Shown: in pieces, positions 7,973-13,510 of the stretch
Layout: the number at the start of each line of letters is the position of its first letter
Position numbering within the stretch: the first letter of the stretch is position 1
Origin: JAUIAI01 sp963976885
GTDB taxonomy: Bacteria > Pseudomonadota > Gammaproteobacteria > Burkholderiales > Burkholderiaceae_E
Assembly (NCBI GenBank): GCA_963976885.1
Contig: CAXBNM010000106.1
Coordinates: 1-13,510, forward strand
DNA length: 13,510 nucleotides
Reading direction: 5' to 3'
Made by a program: the position numbers and the translations under genes
Notes under the pieces: generated by a model
Database searches by the model: none
The model's input: the letters and a program-made list of their open reading frames with translations, nothing else
What the model was told of the DNA's origin: nothing

Positions 7973-7992
7973 AACTGTATGGATAAACAGTA
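7973..7992 (-). promoter_or_regulatory. LexA (SOS) box upstream of dnaE2
   Basis: The 20-mer AACTGTATGGATAAACAGTA closely matches the E. coli LexA operator TACTGTATATATATACAGTA, with both invariant half-sites (CTGT and ACAG) correctly spaced as CTG-N10-CAG. It ends 109 nt upstream of the dnaE2 ATG, and dnaE2 is a classical SOS gene. A weak -35/-10 pair on the - strand (ATGACC, 16 nt, TACAGT) overlaps the box, so LexA binding would block it. Inference: damage-inducible transcription of dnaE2. The operator type points to a gamma- or betaproteobacterium. Confidence 0.85.
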
Positions 7993-8170
7993 TAAGGTCA
8001 TCTCGCCCTGATGGCTAATGCCGTTCGTCTGGTCTGCCTGGCGCGCAAAGGCCCGTTGGCCGGGTCTTGGCGCGCAGCTGCCCGGCTTACGTGCGCAAGG
8101 CGGATATCCGGCGTGTCGCATCAACGCCTGCGCTTGGCGCAAAGAACAAGCAAGCAGATAAGTCTGTCAA

Positions 8171-8200
8171 TTGAAAGATGTCTTCGGTATTTGCTAATCT
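8171..8200 (+). promoter_or_regulatory. Candidate sigma70 promoter for the epoxide hydrolase-dehalogenase operon
   Basis: TTGAAA (8171-8176) is followed after 18 nt by TAATCT (8195-8200). The latter is preceded by TGC, giving an extended -10 (TGnTAATCT). It lies about 60 nt upstream of the ATG at 8260 in a locally AT-richer stretch. The -10 match is moderate, and no operator or regulator gene is recognisable nearby. Confidence 0.4.
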
Positions 8201-8259
8201 GTGTTGCCGTGTTGTATTTGGTCTGCAATCAGGCCTGAAAACTGAGTAAAACCATAACC

Positions 8260-9480
8260 ATGGCTGTACCTGTACCGTTTGAATGTCACATTGCTGATGA
8301 AGCCGTTGATGCACTACGCACGCGTCTGGCCCTGACCCGTTTCCCCGATGCGCCGCCAGGCAGCACCTGGGAGTACGGTGCCTCGCTGGGCACGATGCAG
8401 CGCATCAAGGAATACTGGCAGCATGAGTTCGACTGGCGCGCGCAGGAAGCGCGACTCAACAGTTACGAACAAGCCAGCGTGGCCATTGACGGTATCGGCG
8501 TGCATTACCTGAAGGTGCAGGGCAAGCGGGCAATTGGTGCGCCTGAGCCCATGCCCTTGCTGCTTGTGCACGGTTGGCCCGGTTCGGTGTTCGAGTTTCT
8601 CGACATCATTGACCGGCTCACTGATCCGGCGCGTTTCGGTGGTGATCCGGCCGATGCGTTTACGGTGATTGCCCCCTCGCTGCCTGGCTTTACCTTTTCG
8701 TTTGCCCCGCATCAGCCGCGTTGCGGCGTTGAGGAAATGGCCTCGATGCTGACCCGCTTGATGACTGAGCAATTGGGCTACGAGCGCTTTGGTGCGCAGG
8801 GCGGAGACTGGGGCTCATTTGTCGTTTCGCGCATGGCCAGTGAGTCGCCCGAGTTGTTCACCGGCATTCATCTGAACATGATGCCGTTGCGACGAGACAA
8901 GAGCTGGCTGCAAAACCCCACGCCCGAGCAACGGCGCTATGCCGACGAGCTCGATGTGTTTCTGCGCGAGGAAACCGGCTACCAGTGGATACAAGGCACA
9001 CGGCCGCAAACACTGGCCTTTGCCCTGAACGATTCACCGCTTGGTCTTGCTGCCTGGATGACCGAAAAGTTTCAGCGCTGGACCGACTGCAACGAAGTGC
9101 CCGATACCGCCATCTCCATCGATACGATGCTGGCCAATATCAGTTTGTACTGGTTTACCGAGTGCATCGGTTCGTCGTTCTGGCCCTACTATGCGCGCCA
9201 CCATCGCGCCTGGCCCATCGATCTGACGCACCCCATCGAAGTGCCAACCGGTTATTGCGAATTCCCGCGGGAAATTCTCCGTCCCCCGCGCTCATTGGCC
9301 GAACAGGTTTATCCCGATATTCGGCGCTGGTCGGTGATGCCGGCAGGTGGCCATTTTGCGGCCATGGAGCAGCCCGAGGCGCTGGCCAGTGAGGTGCAGC
9401 AGTTCTTCCATGACTTGCGCCATATGGACCAACTTGACGACCTTTCCGTCCCGGTGCTGGACGAACTGAAAAGAGCCTGA
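8260..9480 (+). CDS. Epoxide hydrolase, microsomal/juvenile-hormone type (alpha/beta hydrolase with EHN domain)
   Basis: A 406-residue enzyme expected to hydrolyse epoxides to vicinal diols through a covalent ester on Asp. The N-terminal EHN region (about 5-115, 'LALTRFPDAPPGS', 'YWQHEFDWR') wraps an alpha/beta-hydrolase core. The oxyanion-hole motif is HGWPGS (104-109), the nucleophile is D183 in 'QGGDWGS', and the base is H365 in 'AGGHFAAMEQPE'. The charge-relay acid is probably E338 in 'PTGYCEFPREI', the position matching Glu404 of human EPHX1. Epoxide-activating tyrosines are likely Y241 ('GYQWIQGTRP') and one of Y310/Y311. Length is near the bacterial norm for this family. No signal peptide or N-terminal membrane anchor is seen, so it should be cytosolic. 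The ATG at 8260 lacks a strong Shine-Dalgarno. The next gene starts 3 nt after the stop, and that partner makes epoxides its likely substrate. Confidence 0.9.
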   Translation: MAVPVPFECHIADEAVDALRTRLALTRFPDAPPGSTWEYGASLGTMQRIKEYWQHEFDWRAQEARLNSYEQASVAIDGIGVHYLKVQGKRAIGAPEPMPLLLVHGWPGSVFEFLDIIDRLTDPARFGGDPADAFTVIAPSLPGFTFSFAPHQPRCGVEEMASMLTRLMTEQLGYERFGAQGGDWGSFVVSRMASESPELFTGIHLNMMPLRRDKSWLQNPTPEQRRYADELDVFLREETGYQWIQGTRPQTLAFALNDSPLGLAAWMTEKFQRWTDCNEVPDTAISIDTMLANISLYWFTECIGSSFWPYYARHHRAWPIDLTHPIEVPTGYCEFPREILRPPRSLAEQVYPDIRRWSVMPAGGHFAAMEQPEALASEVQQFFHDLRHMDQLDDLSVPVLDELKRA

Positions 9481-9483
9481 ACC

Positions 9484-10170
9484 ATGAAACGCATTGGCGA
9501 CAGTCTGCAAGGCAAACGAACCCTGATTACTCAGAGCACCGAGTTCATGGGGCCGGTGCTGGCCGAGGCCTTTGAGGCGCATGGCGCCAGGGTCATCGCC
9601 GATCCGCGCACGCTCGACGAACCCGGTGCGGTTGCGGCAATGATGGACGAAGTGGGCGAGGTTGATGTTCTGATCGCCAATCTGTCGGTACCGGCGCCGA
9701 ACACACCGGTTGAGAAGGTGCAGGATGATGAATGGCGGACAGTGTTCAGTCATCTCGTCGATCCATTGCCGCGTTTGTTTCGCGCGGTGTTGCCAGCCAT
9801 GATCGAGCGCGGCGCGGGCAAGATCGTCGTGATGGGCAGTGCGACCGGCCTGCGCGGTTTGAAGCGAACCTCTACCTACAGCGCGGCGCGCGGTGCGCAA
9901 ATCTCTTATGTGCGCGCCGCCGGTATCGAACTGGCGCCCAGGAATGTGCAGATCAATCTTATCGCCCAGAACTTCGTTGAGAACCCGACGTATTTCCCGC
10001 CCGAGGTGCAGGCGCTTGAGGCCTTTCAGGCCCGGCTGGCCCGCGAGGTACCGGTCGGACGGTTGGCCACGCCAGAGGAAGATGCGCTGTTTGCCGTTTT
10101 CCTGGCGTCGAGCGAAATCAACTTCTTTGTCGGTCAGAGCTTTCCGTTTGCCGGCGGCTGGGTGGCCTGA
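9484..10170 (+). CDS. Halohydrin dehalogenase (haloalcohol dehalogenase), SDR-derived
   Basis: A 228-residue protein with the SDR fold but not SDR redox chemistry. The cofactor motif TGxxxGxG is replaced by T16-QSTE-F21-M-G23, exactly the T-x4-F-x-G halide-pocket signature of halohydrin dehalogenases. The catalytic set is S119, Y132 and R136, exactly S-x12-Y-x3-R, with Arg in place of the SDR Lys. The later segment 'AQNFVENPTYFPPE' (161-174) resembles the halide-site region of HheC ('PNYLHSEDSPYFYPTE', recalled), and the C-terminus 'FAGGW' also fits. The family converts vicinal halohydrins reversibly to epoxides plus halide and can open epoxides with azide, cyanide or nitrite. The partner epoxide hydrolase 3 nt upstream would pull the reaction forward. 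The ATG is preceded by AAAGAG. Subtype (HheA-G) and natural substrate cannot be read from sequence. The main alternative is an uncharacterised SDR lacking dehalogenase activity. Confidence 0.85.
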   Translation: MKRIGDSLQGKRTLITQSTEFMGPVLAEAFEAHGARVIADPRTLDEPGAVAAMMDEVGEVDVLIANLSVPAPNTPVEKVQDDEWRTVFSHLVDPLPRLFRAVLPAMIERGAGKIVVMGSATGLRGLKRTSTYSAARGAQISYVRAAGIELAPRNVQINLIAQNFVENPTYFPPEVQALEAFQARLAREVPVGRLATPEEDALFAVFLASSEINFFVGQSFPFAGGWVA

Positions 10171-10184
10171 ATTGGGTGGCCTGA
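10159..10184 (+). repeat. 12-bp tandem direct repeat over the dehalogenase stop codon
   Basis: TGGGTGGCCTGA occurs at 10159-10170 and again at 10173-10184, separated by AT. The first copy encodes the last residues and stop of the dehalogenase gene; the second is out of frame. It looks like a small slippage duplication with no coding consequence. Confidence 0.7.
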
Positions 10185-10201
10185 GCTGCCGCGCGGCTCA
10201 G
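10181..10201. terminator. Candidate bidirectional hairpin between convergent dehalogenase and hpaF genes
   Basis: CTGAGC and GCTCAG form a perfect 6-bp stem around a 9-nt GC-rich loop, placed right after the dehalogenase stop and overlapping the hpaF stop (10198-10200). There is no T-tract on either strand, so intrinsic termination is only a possibility. Confidence 0.3.
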
Positions 10202-10605
10202 CCGCGGGCGGCCAGTCGGGCGTGAATGTTGTTGTGTTTCCAGGTGCCCGCGTCGCTGAACTCGCTGATCTCGAGCGACAAGGCCAGCGGGTATTCGGCA
10301 AAGTAGTCGGCGAAGTGCTCGGTCATCAGCGCAAAGATGGCATCACCGGCCGCTTGCCTGGCCGCGGGGCTGCGACCGGCACCGATTTGCAGGCGGCCGT
10401 GCACGAAGCCGGCGTCTTCCATTGAGCCATCGGCAATACACCATGCCTGACAAGGCGTGGCGCGTACCCTGATGCCGCCCAGCGGAAAAACGGCCTCGCC
10501 CTCGTGACGGGTGGCCGCCATGAGGGCAGCCGCCTTGCGGCAGAGTTTTTCGAAACGCCCGCTGGTGGCGAGGTTGCCCGAGTATTCAAAGCTCAGATGT
10601 GGCAT
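10198..10605 (-). CDS. hpaF: 5-carboxymethyl-2-hydroxymuconate delta-isomerase (CHMI)
   Basis: A 135-residue cytosolic enzyme of the tautomerase superfamily that isomerises 5-carboxymethyl-2-hydroxymuconate in homoprotocatechuate degradation. It begins 'MPHLSFEYSGNL', close to the recalled E. coli HpaF N-terminus; Pro2 becomes the N-terminal catalytic base after Met removal. Further family landmarks are 'FPLGGIRVRA' (40-49), 'CIADGSMEDAGFVHGRLQIGAG' in two parts around 56-77, 'GRS' at 77-79, and the C-terminal 'KHNNIHA'. Length is slightly above the 125-130 of the family. The frame stays open upstream into hpaE, but the ATG at 10605 is chosen because it gives the essential Pro and lies one base after the hpaE stop (TGA-C-ATG), indicating coupled translation. 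It supplies the step after HpaE in the same pathway. Confidence 0.9.
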   Translation of the reverse strand: MPHLSFEYSGNLATSGRFEKLCRKAAALMAATRHEGEAVFPLGGIRVRATPCQAWCIADGSMEDAGFVHGRLQIGAGRSPAARQAAGDAIFALMTEHFADYFAEYPLALSLEISEFSDAGTWKHNNIHARLAARG

Positions 10606-10606
10606 G

Positions 10607-12070
10607 TCAGACTCCCCAGCGCGGAATGCGATGATCGGTGGTGGAAACCGCGACGTTCTTGGGCTCAAGAAACACCTCGAAGCTCCAGGTGCCGCCTTCG
10701 CGACCGGTGCCTGAGGCCTTGGTGCCGCCGAAGGGCTGGCGCAGATCGCGCACGTTCTGGCTGTTGACAAAGCACATGCCCGCTTCAATGCCGGCGGCCA
10801 CGCGATGAGCCTTGCCGATGTTTTCGGTCCAGACATAAGACGACAAACCGTAGCGGACGTCGTTGGCAATGCGCACCGCGTCGGCTTCATCGTTGAAAGG
10901 AATCAGGCAGGCAACCGGTCCGAAGATTTCGTCCTGGGCGATGGCCATCTGATTGTCGACATCGGCAAACACCGTGGGGGCAACGAAGTGACCGTTCTGC
11001 ATTGCGGCGGGCAACTCGGGCGCGGCACTGCCGCCGAGCAGCATCTGCGCGCCTTCCTCCTGGCCTTTTTCGATATAGCCACGCACCTTGGCCAGATGGG
11101 CGGCGGAAATCATCGGGCCGATGATGGTGTCGGGATTGAGCGGATCGCCAACCGTGAGCCGGGCGGCGCGGGCGACAAACTCGCTGACAAAGCGTTCGTA
11201 GATGCCTTTTTGCACAATGATTCGCGAGCCGGCCGTGCAACGCTCGCCATTGTTGGAAAAGATCATGAAAATGGCCGCATCGAGCGCGCGCTCGAAATTG
11301 GCGTCATCAAACACGACAAACGGACTCTTGCCGCCCAACTCCATTGAGTACTTCTTGAGTCCGGCGCTGCGCATGATGCGCTCACCGGTTGCGGTGGAGC
11401 CGGTAAACGACACGGCTCGCACGCCGGGGTGACTGACCAGCGCCTCGCCCGCGTCCTGGCCATAGCCGTGCACGATGTTGAGCACACCCGGTGGCACGCC
11501 AGCCTCGAGTGCGAGTTCGCCCAGTCGCGCCGCCGTCATGGGCGACAGTTCGCTCATTTTCAGCACGGCGGTATTGCCGAAGGCCAGACAGGGGGCTGTC
11601 TTCCAGGTGGCTGTCATGAACGGCACGTTCCAGGGGGAAATCAGCGCGCACACGCCGACCGGGTGAAACAATGTGTAGTTCAGGTGTGTAGGGGTAGGGT
11701 AGGTGTGGCCGTCGGTGCGCGTACACATCTCGGCGAAGTAGTAAAAATTATGGGCGGCACGTGGAATCAGCGCCTTGGCCGTCTGGCCGATCACCTGACC
11801 TGTGTCGCGGGTTTCGGTGTCGGCAATGGCGTCCGATTCGGCCGCGATCAGATCACCAAGACGGCGGATGATGCTGGCCCGGTCTTCGGCCGCTCGGCCC
11901 GCCCAGTCGGGAAAGGCATCGCTCGCGGCCCGCACTGCGGCATCGACCTCATCGGCACCACCGGCTGGTATGTCGGCGACCATTTCGCCCGTGGCCGGGT
12001 TGTGGCTGATGATGCGCTCATCGCCACCGACCAGGCGGCCGTTGATCAGATGTTGGAGAGTCTTGCTCAT
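10607..12070 (-). CDS. hpaE: 5-carboxymethyl-2-hydroxymuconate semialdehyde dehydrogenase
   Basis: A 487-residue NAD-dependent aldehyde dehydrogenase that oxidises the ring-cleavage semialdehyde of homoprotocatechuate, the second step of the meta-cleavage route. ALDH features are complete: 'SPWNVPFMTATWK' (145-157) with oxyanion Asn148, 'VLKMSELSP' with Lys171, 'FTGSTATGE' (222-230), general base E244 in 'SMELGGKSP', and catalytic C278 in 'NNGERCTAGSR'. Segments such as 'LIPRAAHNF', 'GLKKYSMELGGKSP', 'QNVRDLRQPFGG' and the C-terminal 'HRIPRWGV' closely match the HpaE sequence I recall from E. coli, so I prefer this over a generic ALDH. The adjacent isomerase gene supports it. The ATG at 12070 has a good Shine-Dalgarno, AAGGA, eight bases upstream. 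The extradiol dioxygenase and later pathway genes are not in view, and the gene runs divergently from ytoQ. Confidence 0.9.
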   Translation of the reverse strand: MSKTLQHLINGRLVGGDERIISHNPATGEMVADIPAGGADEVDAAVRAASDAFPDWAGRAAEDRASIIRRLGDLIAAESDAIADTETRDTGQVIGQTAKALIPRAAHNFYYFAEMCTRTDGHTYPTPTHLNYTLFHPVGVCALISPWNVPFMTATWKTAPCLAFGNTAVLKMSELSPMTAARLGELALEAGVPPGVLNIVHGYGQDAGEALVSHPGVRAVSFTGSTATGERIMRSAGLKKYSMELGGKSPFVVFDDANFERALDAAIFMIFSNNGERCTAGSRIIVQKGIYERFVSEFVARAARLTVGDPLNPDTIIGPMISAAHLAKVRGYIEKGQEEGAQMLLGGSAAPELPAAMQNGHFVAPTVFADVDNQMAIAQDEIFGPVACLIPFNDEADAVRIANDVRYGLSSYVWTENIGKAHRVAAGIEAGMCFVNSQNVRDLRQPFGGTKASGTGREGGTWSFEVFLEPKNVAVSTTDHRIPRWGV

Positions 12071-12187
12071 GTGCCGGTTCCTTCGTGAATACGGGGTGCG
12101 TGCCCGTCAGACCTCTATGGTACCCAGAGCGGGGCCACAACGGGTCAGGCACAATGACGCCAGACCCCTTTGTCATGGAGAAGAGAA
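12071..12187. promoter_or_regulatory. Divergent intergenic region between hpaE and ytoQ
   Basis: This 117-bp gap must hold the promoters of both flanking genes. Clear ribosome-binding sites are visible: AAGGA (12079-12083, - strand) for hpaE and GGAG (12177-12180, + strand) for ytoQ. I see no convincing -35/-10 pair and no obvious operator. Confidence 0.5.
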
Positions 12188-12637
12188 ATGGAATGGACGA
12201 TCTATTTGTCCGGTGAAATTCACACCGATTGGCGCGAACAGATCATGAGCGGCGCCCGCTCACATGACTTGCCGGTGCGCTTTGTTTCGGCGGTCACGCA
12301 TCATGAATCGAGCGATGCGGCCGGCGATGTGCTGGGCGCCGAAAGCAATCCGTTCTGGCGCGATCACAAATCGGCCAAGGTCAATGCGATTCGCACCCGC
12401 ACCATGATTGAGCAATGTGATCTGGCCGTCGTGCGCTTCGGCGACAAGTACAAGCAATGGAATGCAGCTTTCGATGCGGGCATCTGCGCAGCATTGGGCA
12501 AGCCTTACATCACCTTGCATGATGAGCAGATCATTCATGCGCTGAAAGAAGTCGACGGCGCGGCGATGGCCTGGGCTCAGACGCCCGAGCAGGTTGTGTC
12601 GATCATTCGCTACGTGACCGGTAATGCGGCGGGGTGA
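12188..12637 (+). CDS. ytoQ: YtoQ-family protein of unknown function
   Basis: A 149-residue soluble protein matching the small YtoQ family, recalled from Bacillus subtilis YtoQ by 'YLSGEIHTDWREQI' near the N-terminus and 'FGDKYKQWNAAFDAGICAALGKP' split across about 84-106. The fold is thought to resemble nucleoside 2-deoxyribosyltransferases, but no reaction is established to my knowledge and none should be assumed. No signal peptide or membrane segment is present. The ATG at 12188 is chosen because GGAG sits seven bases upstream and it gives the family's 'MEWTIYLSGEIH' N-terminus; an upstream TTG at 12170 is less likely. It is divergent from hpaE and convergent with the surface-protein gene, so it is probably transcribed alone. 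Confidence 0.85.
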   Translation: MEWTIYLSGEIHTDWREQIMSGARSHDLPVRFVSAVTHHESSDAAGDVLGAESNPFWRDHKSAKVNAIRTRTMIEQCDLAVVRFGDKYKQWNAAFDAGICAALGKPYITLHDEQIIHALKEVDGAAMAWAQTPEQVVSIIRYVTGNAAG

Positions 12638-12698
12638 ACGTTGACGCCAGTTCGCAAGCTCGCTTCGGCTTGATCGGCCGCTGGCCCGCAAGGTGGCC

Positions 12699-12720
12699 GT
12701 CAACCCGGGACCGGGTCGAC
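12699..12720. terminator. Candidate hairpin between convergent ytoQ and Ig-repeat protein genes
   Basis: GTCAACCCGG and CCGGGTCGAC form a stem of nine pairs with one mismatch around a very short GA loop (or GGAC if one pair opens). It lies between two converging genes, where a bidirectional terminator would be expected, but no T-run follows on either strand. GTTGACG (12640-12646) and CGTCAAC (12698-12704) could form a competing longer stem. Confidence 0.4.
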
Positions 12721-12736
12721 GGCCTGACGAGCTTTC

Positions 12737-13510
12737 TTACGGTACGTCGGTAAAAGTAACCAGATAAATGTCGCTTGTGGAAAGTATCCCACCGCTGCCG
12801 TCGGTAATTTGCGCGCTGAACGTGTGGGCGCCAGGAGTCAGAGAGTTATTGATTTCGTCGCTGAAATTCGAGCCTGTGTTGTAGGTCCTGTCCAGATCGC
12901 CATCGACTAAAACCTCCAGTGCCTGACCAACGCCCAAGGGATCACTCAGATTAATGACAACCTCCGGCTGGCTGTCGTCCGTCTCGCCATTGTACTCAAT
13001 CGGGCCGGTAGTGGCGCCAACATCATCGAGCAGATCGACGATGGTGATGGTAGGCACGACGACGTTGTCTGCCGCCACGGTCACACCGTCGTTCGAACCC
13101 GGAGCACTCTCGTTGCCGGCGATGTCGGTAGAAACGGCCTGAATACTCGTCAGTCCGTCTGCGGGTACAGTTTGGAAGAGCACCTCCCAACTGCCGTTTG
13201 CCTCGGCTGTCGTTGTCTCAAACAAGCCTTCCCAGTTCACCGCAATGGATGTGCCTGCTTCAGCGCTGCCCGTGACTGACACACCGGCGGCCGCTTCGCC
13301 GCTGTCAACGAGATTGTCGCCGGTGACGTCGTCGATGATGGGCGCGTCGGGCGGCGCGCGATCAACTTCGACATTGTGGGTTGCCGGGGCGGAACTGCCG
13401 CCGGCATTGCTGGCAATGACCGACACCGTGGCATCGGCGTTGGGCACCTGAGCCGGTGCAAAGGTCACCGAATAGAAGCCACTGGCGTTGGCCGTCTCCG
13501 TGAGCGTGGT
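12737..13510 (-). CDS. C-terminal end of a large Ig-like-repeat surface protein (5' part outside window)
   Basis: The frame is open through the window edge with no stop; the GTG at 13468 lies inside an Ig-like repeat and is not a convincing start, so this is a partial gene with 257 residues visible. Three blocks are seen. The end of one Ig-like repeat finishes at 'SAPATHNVEVDR'. A full repeat follows, starting 'APPDAPIIDDVTGDN' and containing 'GSAEAGTSIAV', 'GSWEV' and 'VSTDIAGNES'. A different Ig-type domain then runs from 'PTITIVDLLDDVGATTGPI' to the end. This is the style of BapA-like biofilm adhesins and other giant secreted repeat proteins. It stops with 'YLVTFTDVP' and shows no RTX nonapeptides, LPXTG or autotransporter barrel, so the secretion route is unclear. 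Composition is acidic, Asp/Gly/Thr-rich and less GC-rich than the neighbours. The exact role is unknown. Confidence 0.8.
   Translation of the reverse strand, partial: TTLTETANASGFYSVTFAPAQVPNADATVSVIASNAGGSSAPATHNVEVDRAPPDAPIIDDVTGDNLVDSGEAAAGVSVTGSAEAGTSIAVNWEGLFETTTAEANGSWEVLFQTVPADGLTSIQAVSTDIAGNESAPGSNDGVTVAADNVVVPTITIVDLLDDVGATTGPIEYNGETDDSQPEVVINLSDPLGVGQALEVLVDGDLDRTYNTGSNFSDEINNSLTPGAHTFSAQITDGSGGILSTSDIYLVTFTDVP

Larger units (their letters stand above)
7865..8259. other. 395-bp divergent intergenic region between dnaE2 and the epoxide hydrolase operon
   Basis: I find no convincing gene here. The short frames across it lack recognisable motifs; one of 75 codons at 8011-8238 on the + strand has only a hydrophobic tail. 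The region does hold a LexA box (7973-7992), an inverted repeat (7926-7939), a short palindrome CGGATATCCG (8101-8110) and a candidate promoter for the epoxide hydrolase (8171-8200). No imuA/imuB remnant is evident. Confidence 0.6.

Noticed and set aside
8011..8238. Possible 75-residue protein upstream of the epoxide hydrolase
   Set aside because: It has no recognisable motif, an unremarkable start and an Arg/Ala-rich sequence, and it overlaps the candidate promoter; treated as non-coding.
10606..10890. N-terminal extension of the hpaF frame to 10890
   Set aside because: It lies inside hpaE, and the isomerase requires the N-terminal Met-Pro found at 10605.
10607..12070. The aldehyde dehydrogenase as a third enzyme of the halohydrin pathway
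   Set aside because: It is on the opposite strand, matches HpaE in detail and is coupled to hpaF, so aromatic catabolism explains it better.
1..13510. CRISPR arrays, tRNA or rRNA genes, insertion sequences, phage genes
   Set aside because: No regularly spaced repeats, no cloverleaf or rRNA-like stretches, and no transposase or integrase motifs were seen on either strand.

Overview
The window looks like a chromosomal segment of a GC-rich (estimated by eye at about 60%) proteobacterium, most likely a gammaproteobacterium. The best clue is a near-consensus LexA box of the E. coli type (CTG-N10-CAG) upstream of dnaE2; alphaproteobacterial LexA normally uses a different operator. The gene families (PhnCDE-type transporter, DnaE2, HpaE/HpaF) fit, but no marker fixes the genus.

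Layout. (1) Positions 2-3029, + strand: the end of a PhnD-type binding protein, its ATPase and two PhnE-type permeases form one tightly packed import operon for a phosphonate-like oxyanion. (2) 3120-4535, - strand: a membrane sensor histidine kinase with no response regulator beside it. (3) 4698-7864, - strand: an error-prone polymerase gene (dnaE2/imuC) split into two frames at about 5460-5485. A conserved stretch of roughly 30-40 residues is missing at the break, so this looks like a frame-changing deletion. Its SOS box at 7973-7992 is intact. (4) 8260-10170, + strand: a two-gene operon of a microsomal/juvenile-hormone-type epoxide hydrolase and an SDR-fold protein carrying both sequence signatures of halohydrin dehalogenases (T-x4-F-x-G and S-x12-Y-x3-R). 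(5) 10198-12070, - strand: hpaE and hpaF, two enzymes of homoprotocatechuate meta-cleavage, without the rest of that pathway in view. (6) 12188-12637, + strand: a YtoQ-family protein. (7) 12737 to the window edge, - strand: the C-terminal end of a large Ig-repeat surface protein.

The most interesting element is region 4. A halohydrin dehalogenase converts a vicinal haloalcohol reversibly to an epoxide plus halide, and an epoxide hydrolase irreversibly opens the epoxide to a diol. Together they form a compact detoxification or catabolic module for halohydrins or epoxides. The second gene would probably be annotated only as 'SDR oxidoreductase' by automated methods. The hpaEF pair converges on this operon and belongs to aromatic catabolism, so the two are probably neighbours rather than one pathway.
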